Source of the DNA: Cryptomeria japonica | Taxonomy: Eukaryota; Streptophyta; Pinopsida; Cupressales; Cupressaceae | DNA length: 64,000 nt | Assembly: GCF_030272615.1 (NCBI RefSeq) | Contig: NC_081414.1 | Coordinates: 526,359,137-526,423,136 of the forward strand | Direction: 5' to 3' | In this document: positions 35,256 to 44,998 of the stretch, in pieces | Layout: each line of letters opens with the position of its first letter | How positions within the stretch are numbered: the stretch's first letter is position 1 | Notes under the pieces: model-generated | Databases searched by the model: none | What the model saw: the letters and a program-made list of their open reading frames with translations, nothing else | Told to the model about the DNA's origin: nothing | Made by a program: the position numbers and the translations under genes

Positions 35256-36041
35256 TGTATACGGTGAAAATGGATAACAACAATATTGAAAGACTAAATG
35301 AATTCAACCACAAAACCCTAGCCTAACAACAACAAAGATCCACCATAACATATGAAGATTACCTAAGACAATGCAAATCAAATGAAATCACAAAGATTAT
35401 ACCATCACATGTCCAATAGGGTTTGGATCTCCATTCTTCCTATCTCCATTGATCTTGCTTGATATATTTGCTCTCAGATTTTATGTGCACAAGAGCTCAA
35501 CAAAGAACGAAAGTGTGGTTGCAAGTAGGCTTGATCGCATATGAAAGAGTGTAGTCAATTGATCAAGATGCCTAGATTGATTGGGGTTGATAATGAAGGA
35601 AGTATCCTCTTATATAGAAGACACTATATGAAATGAAGGGATAAGATTGAGAGGTGTAAAAGATAAATGATCGGCTATGATTAAAGGGTAGGTAAAAGAA
35701 ATAATAAAATAATGAGAGGGTAGGTAGTGTAGGAATTAAGAGATGAATGGCATGTGTCATTGGTAGAAAAGGTTAATGAATGAATGAATTAAATAAATAA
35801 AGATTTATTTAATTAATAGAAGAAGTGGGATCAATTAAATAAATAAAATATTTATTTAATTTAGGAAAAGGATAATTTAAATAAATAAAGGTATTTATTT
35901 AAATGAGAAATAAGGCTAGAAGAGGATAAATGAATTAATTAAATAAATAAGGATTTATTTAATTAATATAAGAATTAGGCTAAAGTAATTAAATTAATAA
36001 AATATTTATTTAATTAGACATGACAATTTTAGGTGTCTACA
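35256..36041 (-). repeat. 3' LTR of element D
   Basis: It is the partner of 47242-48023. From about 35787 to 36016 it holds five A/T hairpins with arms of the TTAAATAAAT type separated by 4-6 nt. The third hairpin has different, mutually complementary arms, ATTTAAATAAATA and TATTTATTTAAAT. Confidence 0.9.
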
Positions 36042-36055
36042 TTTTTCCCCTCTTT
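36042..36055 (-). promoter_or_regulatory. Polypurine tract of element D
   Basis: On the - strand AAAGAGGGGAAAAA directly precedes the LTR start TGTAGACACC. It nearly matches the tract of the left Tat-like element. Confidence 0.9.
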
Positions 36056-36562
36056 GAGACAATGCAGCTTGTCGCGTTGTTTCAAAGAAGATAATATGAA
36101 CTGATACAAAGTTGCCCCAAGATGGGAATGATATGCCCCCTCGAGAGATTGGATGAAAATGTCTAAAAAGATCACAGACAATCTCTCGATAAGAAATAAA
36201 GGTAGAATGGACTGACCGGATAGGATAAAGTGATAGAGTCACGGGATAATGAAGACTGACTTAGGAAATGAGGGATAGGGCTAGGGCTAGGGCAGTCTAT
36301 AAAATAGACCACGAGGGGAATACATCTTCATTGTCATCCACACATCCAAGAGATCAGAGTGCAGAGAGAGAATAGAGCAGCAACAGTCAGCAACGATGGC
36401 ATTGGTGCATAGATTCAATTGCATTCGCCGATTTTAGAGGCCAGTAGATGCAGGAGAGCCGGTGAGTACCACAAAACCTCCTTGTACTTTGTCTCAATAA
36501 ATGTTGTCATTAATGCATGCTAGGTAGAGCAATAAATGCACATTTAGGTATGTCAAAAAAAA

Positions 36563-36775
36563 GGTCAAAAAATGTCGAGGTGTGTCTGTGTTGGTGCCAG
36601 ATGCGTCTATGCAGGAAAACGCATCTATGTCAAATGCGAGCGCATCTGTGTTGTGCAGGCGCACTTGTGCTATGTGGGCACGTCTGTGTAGAGTAGGTAC
36701 GTTTGTGCAATATATAAGTGCGTTTATGTCATGAAGGCATGTTTGTGCCAAAAATGTGCATTTATGTCTTCTAGG
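36563..36775. repeat. Array of GCGTCTGTG motifs near the 3' LTR of element D
   Basis: About ten variants of GCGTCTGTGTT or GCATCTATGTC occur. This is the reverse complement of the CACAGACGC motif arrayed in the element's 5' leader (45485-45680 and 46876-47130). No coding signal is seen. Confidence 0.6.
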
Positions 36776-36782
36776 GCAAATC

Positions 36783-37251
36783 GACAGTTCTGTGATGAAC
36801 ATACGCTGTCAATTGGATAAGCTGCTGAGAGGATACACTCAAACAGGTCCTCTAGGGAAGACTAGAATAGCAAATAGGGCTAGGATTGACAATTTTGTGA
36901 TACAACATACGTTGCTAATTAGGAAACTACTCAAGAGGATACACTCAAGTAGAGGCCCTAGGATAAGATAGATCGAGGCACTTTGTGATGAACAGTGAGT
37001 ACCAAGACATAGTACTTTGTGATGAACAAGGAGTACTAAAAAGAGCAACACTTTATGATGAACAGTGAGTGCAAATATGAGCAGCACTTTGTGATGAACA
37101 GGGAGTGCAAAAACATGTAGTACTTTGTGATGAACAGGGAGTACCACTAGGATAAATAGCAACACTTTGTGATGAACAGTGAGTGTCACTAGAATAGAGT
37201 ATCATAAGCACTTAGGATAATAAGCAGCATTTTGTGATGAACAGTGAATGC
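36783..37251. repeat. Hairpin array 4: 25-nt units with TTGTGATGAACAG loop
   Basis: Seven units of 25 nt (5-nt arm, 15-nt loop near TTGTGATGAACAGTG, 5-nt arm) lie at 36978-37002, 37012-37036, 37048-37072, 37084-37108, 37120-37144, 37162-37186 and 37227-37251. Arms differ but match: GTACT/AGTAC (twice), GCACT/AGTGC, ACACT/AGTGT, GCATT/AATGC. The first and third units have one unpaired position. An earlier 28-nt copy at 36783-36810 has GACAG/CTGTC. A decayed copy lies near 36888. The array lies just upstream of the PMD gene. Confidence 0.8.
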
Positions 37252-37269
37252 CACTTTGACTGACAGAGC

Positions 37270-39202
37270 TGATTTGTTTGACTACAGGAGTACCTACCTA
37301 TGCTGGAGTCACGGGAGAGATTCCCATCGACTCAGAGGTTACGACCAGAGCTGACATTTGAGGATAGAGCAGCTATTGAGGTTATGGGCTTGTGACTTAT
37401 TCTGTTTGTGCCTGAGTTTTGGGCGAACATGGGATTGCTAACTGCACTTACTGAGAGATGGCACTCTGAGACATGCACGTTCCATTTGCCAATGGGTGAG
37501 ATGACAGTCACCTTAGAGGATGTGTATAGGATTTTGAGGATACCGATTGATGGGGAGTTGATACCCTATGATCAAGATGGAGACAGGGAGGCATTGAGAC
37601 GAGTGTTCCGGGATCCGGGACTAGAGATGAGGGCAGGACATGTTGCTTGGGACACCATGATAGCAAGAGGACTAGTGCTACCAATAGTGCTAGGAGGAGT
37701 GATCAGTGGGTTCCTGTGTCTAGATAGGGCAACATGAGGGTTGGCTATGGGCTGGGGGAGTACATTGGAGACACTGGTGACACAACATACCAAATATGCC
37801 AGGGGACCGTGCATGCTGGCGCATTTGTATTATGAGCTCCATCAGTTTGTATACCATGGATCCATAGGATTGGGCTGCTGAGTGACACTATTATAGGTAT
37901 GGGCTTATGAGCATCTGCCGGTAACCCGAACAATACATTTCAGAGGCAGGGGCCATGGGTGCATTTTTGTCTATTTATATGATATGATTACATCTCAACC
38001 GCCGATCGGGAGATTGGAGAACTGGCGCAGGGTCATTGATGAGATTGACACTGTGGTATGGAGACCATACCAAGAGTGCCCTATGCATTTAGAAGCAAGT
38101 ATTTGATTAGGCGGATGCCCTATGTGCTGGAGAGGCAGTTGGTAGATAGGGTATGTAGGTAGTTTGACAGGATCTAGCGGATGCCACGGGGTTCCGGTAT
38201 GTATGCGCGGACAGTGCGAGACCAGGCACACTTTGAGCCACTGTTATCATATGATCAGGCCATGATGTAGCTGGTGGAGATGAATCCCTTGCCATGGGAT
38301 ATGTGGCCTGAGATTGAGGATGCAGGGATGGATGTAGAGTATACTGCATATTGGGCAGAGCATCCGTTTCCACGCCTAACAGATCTAGGAGAGCTGATAG
38401 ATGGAGATGGCGGAGGGGATGAGGATGATGATGGAGATGGTGGGGGTAGGGGCTGATGGAGGAGGCGGGGTGCATTAGGAGAGAGGAGGGTGGCTCCGCG
38501 ACGAGAGGGTGGAGAGGAGAGACAGGCTCGGGTGGTGAGAGGTCGAGGTGGGTTGCCATTACAGGTGCCAACAACACAGGGTCCCAGACAGGTGCAGGGA
38601 TAGGTACAGGGACGGGGACAGAGGCAGGGGCAGCCACATGAGTAGCCACAAGTACAGGCATAGGTATAGCCACCAGTACAGGGGCAGCCACAGGTAGAGT
38701 CACAGGTACAGGGGGTCAAGGAGGAGAAGGATGAGCTATTAGAGCTGAGGCAGATCTGCTAGGGATAGACAGATGAGATCCAAGAGCTGGAGAGGGAGAG
38801 GGATCGACTCAGAAGATAGCTCAGGGACACTGAGCGGGAGCGAGATCAGGCTATCCAGCATTATACTAAGGCTGAGACAACGCTGAGGGCTGGGAGGCAG
38901 GAGACAAAGGACACAGGGACTAGATATGCCTATGTTCTACGGGTAGGGGAGGAGATAGGTTATTGCCGAGACCTATACTATGGGGCAGTGCCACCAGAGC
39001 AGTGGGCGAGGAGCTTCCCCAGACCATCGCAGACAACGACAACCACTGGAGGGAGTCACAGGAGACAGGCGTCTAGTGGTGGGGTCATGGGTCCTCCACC
39101 ATCACTAGATAGAGGGGATAGGCGAGATGATCCTGGGGCGGGTCCTTCCAAGGCTCAGACTTCATTGAGGCCAGGCGGCTCCGAGGGAGGGAGTTCATCA
39201 TA
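37270..39202 (+). pseudogene. Plant mobile domain protein with Gln-rich linker and coiled coil, antisense in element D
   Basis: The PMD domain is visible in order: LTALTERWHSETCTFHLPMG, then EMTVTLEDVYRILRIPIDGE (about 37430-37560), then WDTMIARGLVLP and KYARGPCMLAHLYYELHQFV (about 37800-37850). VWAYEHLPVTR, DMITSQPPIGRLENWR and DTVVWRPYQECP follow (to about 38080), and MDVEYTAYWAEHPF at about 38330. An acidic Gly/Asp tract, a Gln-rich VQGQ repeat stretch (38570-38717), a coiled coil with ELERERDRL (38718-38900) and a Pro/Ser/Gly-rich tail ending at 39202 follow. Stops and frame changes break it. A splice-like acceptor ends ACTACAG near 37285. PMD proteins include Arabidopsis MAIN and MAIL1. 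The gene lies between pol and the 3' LTR on the opposite strand. Whether it serves the element, for example against silencing, is inference. Confidence 0.85.
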
Positions 39203-40944
39203 GCCTTAGAGGGCTCCCTATGTATCAGTTTTGTACCATTTTGTATTATGATGTAGACACCTTCAGGTGATTGTAGCCATATGATTTTGACATCATTGTA
39301 TCATGACACTTATGATTATATATATATGAGATGATTCATCTTTGCGGCAGCTATATGCATGTGTACCTATGTGATGCTTCTATATGTTTTATGTTGTATG
39401 TTTCTATGTGTTGATTATGATATGGATGCAAATATGTACATAATGAAATGCAATATTTTTGTTCTTTTATGTTTTTAATATGTTATGCATGATGCAAATG
39501 TGAATGTATGAAATGCAGATGAATATGATAATGCAAATGATGAGATGCATGATGAAAATGTAGAATGTGCTGACATGTGTTTTGTACAGGATGTGATGCA
39601 ATTGTGATATCTATATGTATGTATGAAATGCTAACATGTGGTAATGTAGGTGCAACTACATGAAATGCAAATGTTTTTGGCGTGTCATTATACTCAGTCA
39701 TGTGATAGCAGGCTACATAGACTCAGGAAGGATGATGGAAGTCAATCAAGAACGGGGGATGGAAGACAGAAGATATGAAAGTGAAAAGAGCTTCTTGTGC
39801 GTTATCATCATTGAGCTTTATTATGACAAAATAGGTTATGACGATCAAGGCATATGTTTGACCCAGAAAGTCATTGTACCTGTTTGCATGGAGATTAGAC
39901 AGTCGCAAACAAGGAATGCCCCAGTTCACACTAGACTCTTAGTGTCCTCATGTCCTTGGACAAGTCATAGCATTACTAAGAGACAATCCACAGACAACAA
40001 ATACAAATAGGTGACGATACCTCATCCTCGCCTTTCTAGTCAAAGACATCCTAGAGATAGAATCTCTAGTCAGAGACATCCCGAAAAAGCTAAAAGACAT
40101 GTCACCAAAAAGATAAAATAAAAAGTAAACCAAGACTCGACACCAACATCCACTGTAGTCCTCAAGTTTTAGTGTCTCTTGTCACTTGTATAAGTCTATT
40201 TGATTGTGGTCACAATGTTTACTTTCACAAAAAGGATAGATAACACTGAACCATATGTTGTCTGAGTCTGTTGAAAGATTTGATTTGTTGAAGCCCATTG
40301 TTGCTGCTGTGCCTCGTCTAGAACTGACTGAATCCATGCAACTAATACTTTATTGCGGAGAAGGTGGAACTTTATTACGGATTGGCAATGGAAATGTTTC
40401 TTTATTGCAGATTGTGCGCGGATAGACTGAAGAAAAATGGAAGAAACTGTACTCCTCGAAACATGTGATGCTCTCAGTTCCACACCCATCACTAGACATA
40501 GGATTTTCCTTAGCCACAGATAGGAGCTGATTTATTATGAATGGAAAAGGGTGAAAAGGAAGGTTTTATTATGAATGGCTAACCAATCTTTGGTAGATCA
40601 ATAAAAAGCCATGATGGGAATGGGTAAGTTTATTATGAATGAATAGGTTGTGAGTGTGTGCAAGGTGAAAGATGAAATGGAGTCTTGAAGGAGGGAGGAG
40701 CAATGTCTCTACGCATGGTGCCGGTGACCCAGTTTTCACCATGGTACTTGCACAGAGCGCCACTGAAGTGATTTTCACCGTTGGACGAAATGCTTTTTTC
40801 TTTACTTTTTTGATTTTTCAATTTTTTTGTGTCACAAGGCGCCTGTTTGCCAGGTTTTCACCAAGTAACGATTTTTTTATTTTTATGTATTTTTGATATT
40901 TTTTTGATTTTTTTTGTATTTTTGAATTGGGATACTCTGAAGAG
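39203..40944. other. Noncoding spacer between the PMD and integrase coding ends in element D
   Basis: It contains a degenerate ATG-rich microsatellite-like stretch (39480-39670, words such as ATGCAAATG and GATGAAATG). The repeated word TTTATTATGAATGG occurs near 40531, 40564 and 40629, with related TTTATTACGG words near 40370. No gene is supported; short ORFs here are probably chance. Confidence 0.5.
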
Positions 40945-41589
40945 CTATGTGTAAAACCTGCAAAGGTACATGCTGTTGATAGGATCATCCAAAGGTATAC
41001 CCTCTGTGGTTGAGAGCTGATATGCATCGGATCCATAGGTTGCTGTGATGATGTAAGGACCAAGCCAATTTGGTTCGAACTTGTCCTTCTTTTGTCTGTC
41101 TTGCTGATTTTTAGGATTTTCTTTGAGAACTAAGTCACCTAATTCAAATTTGCAAGGCTTGACTTTAGGATTGTAGCTACATTGTTCCTTGATTGAATGA
41201 TGTGTAGCTCGAGTGACTGTCTTCCTTGATAAAGGAACTGAGATAGAATTACTAATGTGTGGACTATGTTTGCCCATATGCTTGTCACCTAAAGAGGTTT
41301 GGGCATCCTTGATAACAAAGTCCTTCAAGGAAGTTCCATTAAAGGTCCATGATGTATCGCCAAAAGGGAAAGGACGTGTGGAACAAGTGGATGAGTGATG
41401 AAGGCTTATGATTGCGAAAAGAAGTGAAAGTAGGATAGCATGATGGAGACTTAGGATCAACAAGTATGCTTTTTGACTTAAAATTGTAGAACTTTTGCCC
41501 CCAGTTATTTTGATATTAGGGGAGATCAACTCTTGTTCTTTTTCGTTTATAGGATTTTTATCCTTGACTTTGATTTTTGCAGAGTCCAA
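40945..41589 (-). pseudogene. Integrase C-terminal domain joined to non-pol sequence
   Basis: The last 110 residues follow the Ty3/gypsy integrase end: KPCKFELGDLVLKENP, then PNWLGPYIITATYGSDAYQL and NSMYLCRFY. This is the GPY/F module, which in this family binds DNA and guides integration. The first 100 residues (MDSAKIKVKDKNPINEKEQE onward) do not look like integrase. The catalytic core, RNase H and RT are absent between here and the protease at 42192. The join therefore marks an internal deletion with possibly captured sequence. Confidence 0.7.
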
Positions 41590-41599
41590 TAGCTTTTGA

Positions 41600-42692
41600 T
41601 TTTGATTTGGACTAAAGGACTTTTCTTTATTTTTAACTTTTAGATTTTTCTGTTCATAGCTTGATTTTTGATCCCCAATGAGTAAGGGCTATAAGAGTTA
41701 TCAAGAGGGCTTGTGATACGCTCAATAGATTCTTTGTTGGAACCACTCTTAGGATTATTGATATCCAGAGTTGCTTGCACCACTAGAGGAGATTTGTATT
41801 CAGACTTAGTAGCCACAACACTAGGTGGTTCATACCCAATTCCTTGGCATTGCAAATTGTTTATATGTTGTTCCTGTCGACTGAATGCCTTAGGAGATAG
41901 TGGGAGTTGATCAACATAAAAGATATACTCACCACATCCCATGTATTTAAACTTGAACTTTTCTTTGATCTCTGCATGCTTTGATGTAGAAGCTTTTAAG
42001 GATTCTAGATCAACATATGCTGATGAAGGAACAACTTCTCTATTGATTGGGATTGTTATTTCTAATCTAGGTCATATATTGTTACCATATATGAATGGAT
42101 TTGGGTCAGCTTTGACGGTCACTTCAACTCCATTGTGTGGAAACTTGATGCATCGATGATATGTAGATGGTACTGCGCTCATCTCATGAATCTATGGACG
42201 TCCTAGCAATATTTTGTATGTGAGCTCTAGATCAAGGACTCGAAAAACCACATCCTTTGTAACAGGCCCAACTCTGAGAGGTAAGGTGATTGTGCCCTTG
42301 GATGAGCACTCTTCATCATCATATGCCTTAATGGTAATTTTGTTTGTAGCATTCACAGCTTTTTCAGAATATCCCAATTGTATTATTGTGTTCAAAGTAC
42401 AAATGTTCAGACCTGCTCCTCCATCTATTAGGACTTGTTTTATTCTATGTTTGTGTAGAAAGGCTTCAATGTGTAATGGTGCATTATGTGGTTGAATTAC
42501 AGAGGCATCGTCATCTTCTATGAATGTAAGGGAGTGTGGAACGAAAAGGTATCCCACCATGGCTTGAAATTGGTCCACGTTCAGATCAGTAGGGACAAAA
42601 GTGTCTCTCAAGATTTTGTCAAGAATGGCTTTATGTGTGGGGGATATGTGTAAGAGCTCAAGGATAGAGATGAGCGCGGGTGTCTTCCCCAA
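41600..42692 (-). pseudogene. Aspartic protease and following linker of element D
   Basis: The ORF at 42692-42192 carries LIDGGAGLNI, the protease active-site region (Tat-type D-G-G), then TITLPLRVGPVTKDVVF and YKILLGRP, the flap-side region with the conserved LGRP. After a stop, the linker SAVPSTYHRCIKFPHNGVEV and MGCGEYIFYV (41942-41640) follows, as in Tat elements before RT. RT itself is missing. Confidence 0.8.
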
Positions 42693-42848
42693 CTATTCTA
42701 CAAGGTCATACTCAGGTTTGGTTGATGAGGAAGCGGCGTTTTTAGCTGGAGTACCTTGCAAAGTGAATTAACCTCGATGAGTTGTAACATTACATTCAGA
42801 GGTAGGTTCAAAAGAAGATCCAATTCCTTTCAGGATGATCTTGGGTCT

Positions 42849-44998
42849 CTAGGTAGAATTCTCAGGCGTTTTGTCCTTGATGATAATGGTAGAGACATAA
42901 TTGTCCATCGAGATGTGATTGATAGTTGAATAATAGTTATAAGATGCTCTGGTATAGTTGGTTTGGTCATCTGTGGCATTAGCTTTTCCCTTGTCATGTT
43001 TTGGGAATGGTTCTTTAAACATCTCATGTTCTTGATTGGACGAGTGTCCTTCGATCTCAATGTCAACTCTATCAATGAGATCTTGTATGATGTTCTTCAA
43101 TCGATGACAATTTCCTATTTTATATTATTTGCTCTTATGAAATTCACAATACTCATCATTGTTCCACCAATTTATTTTAACCTTTGGCTCATACGGAGCC
43201 AGATCTGGAATTGTTATTATTTTGTTTGCCACTAGCTTCTTGAAAACCGACTCAAGTGGTTCTCCCAATGGAGTGTACTTTCTTCATGATTTGGAAATTG
43301 TTTGAGTATTCACTTGATTGTTTGTAGAGCTTGATCTAGAAAAATGATTTTGGGTCGCACTGTATTGGCATCCACAACACCATCATTGACTATGTTCTTG
43401 TTTTTGTTCCAAAATCTTGGCTTGTCTTTTCCTTTAAAGTCATCTTTGTTTTCTTTGAATATCTTAATGACTCCTTGTTCAATTAGGACCTTCTCTGTCG
43501 CTAGGCCTTTTTCAATGACATCCTTGAAGGTGGACAAACAAGCTTTTCTTAGGTCATAACCAATGTCCTTGTTAACATTTTGGGTGAACATTTCTACCAT
43601 TTGTTTTTGTGAAATTTCACAAGAGCATCTGTTGGCTAGATTCCTCCATCTTTGTAAAAATGATGAAAAAGACTCTCCCTCCCTTTGCTTGGTGTTGCAC
43701 AAAGTAGTGACTGATATGTCTATCTCTATGTTGTATGAGAAATGTTGAATAAATGCCTCTGCTAAGTCTCCCCATGACTTAATTCCAGGTGGGAGTTGTG
43801 AGAACCATTCCATAGCTTGATCACCTAAGATTTGTGGGAATAATCTCATCAAATATGTCTCTTCTGAAGCTACCTCAATGCAAGCTGTGAAAAACTATCT
43901 TATGTGTGCCTTAGGATCTTTTTTTCCTCTGTACTTATCAAAATTAGGTGTCACAACGTGTGTAGGAAATGGAGGCATTGGAATGCTTTTGTCAAATGGA
44001 TAGGGACATATGTCTCTCATTGTGTAATTTAGCTTCGGTGCATTTATGTCCTCCATTTTCTTTTGTAAGTCCTTGATTTGCTGTTGCAAATTATTCTTAG
44101 GTGGAGACCGACTTCTTGGACCATACCCCATTCCTGAACCACTGAGTGGAGGAGGAGCATGTTGCATATATGGATGATATTGATCATACACATGTTCATA
44201 TGGAGGAGGTCTATAATGATGCTGCGTATATGGACCACTTGGTATAGAGTCATGTTGAGGAATGGAATATCTGCATTGTCCATGTATACCATACTCTATA
44301 GGAATGTCATGAGTTTGTTCTAGTGTGTTGCCCCCAAATTTGACATGGGGTTTCCTTGTGTCCAAATTTTGAGCATGCCTTTGAATATCCAATTGTTTTG
44401 GTGGTTGATTCTTAGCATTTGTATGTGATTGAGCATATTTTTCTGCATAAGACTTCCATAATGGTTTGCGAAGGTGAGTATCATATGCTTGACCATGTGT
44501 ATGTGGGTCCTCATCTTTTTGAAACAAAGATGATGGTGATTCAGGCACCATATGTGGTCCTCTATTACCTCGACTATTAGGCCTCCTTTGATCCATGTTG
44601 AGGTGAGGTTGTTGCAAAGGTTGATTTTCCATTATTTGAGACATGTCAAAATCATGAGGGATCTTGGCTCCACTTTGTGCCATGACTTGTAAAAAATATT
44701 GTCTATCTCTCCTCATTATTTCCTCAACCAATCTATTGAAACAGGGATCCATAATGGTGTCTTCCACTTCTGTTGAATGTACTGAAAAGTTGTCCATATT
44801 GTCATTGTGTGTATCATTGTTGTTTGTAGTGTCCATGTTCTCAACATTTGGAATGTTTCTATAAGCATCCATGTTAGGTAATGTAGTATGATCAAAATTG
44901 AAAAATATATCATTGTCAAACTCATAGGAACTCATGTTTGCGGACTCTTGAGCCTCTTTAGTTTCTCTCCTAGATTTTTGGGAATGGGTTTCAACCAT
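42849..44998 (-). pseudogene. Gag protein of element D
   Basis: The N-terminal half (44998-43895) is polar and rich in Asn, His, Pro and Gln. One TAG separates it in frame from the gag domain (43852-43310). That domain contains GDQAMEWFSQLPPGIKSWGD, FIQHFSYNI and SFSSFLQRWRNLANRC, the Retrotrans_gag signature that builds the particle. After a frameshift the C-terminal part shows YTPLGEPLESVFKKLVA, WWNNDEYCEFH, GNCHRLKNIIQDLID and a polar tail (43260-42849). The Cys/His spacing fits the Tat-type single knuckle. The start at 44998 is the first Met after the leader. Confidence 0.85.

Noticed and set aside
36965-37260. CRISPR-like direct repeats
   Set aside because: Repeat units are adjacent, palindromic and diverged, spacers are not uniform, and the context is a plant retrotransposon.
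38107-38719. Pro/Val-rich and Cys-rich ORFs on the - strand
   Set aside because: They are antisense shadows of the low-complexity Gln/Gly-coding stretch of the PMD gene on the + strand.
39660-40010. 116-codon + strand ORF after the PMD gene
   Set aside because: No recognisable domain; lies in a repeat-rich spacer and is probably chance.
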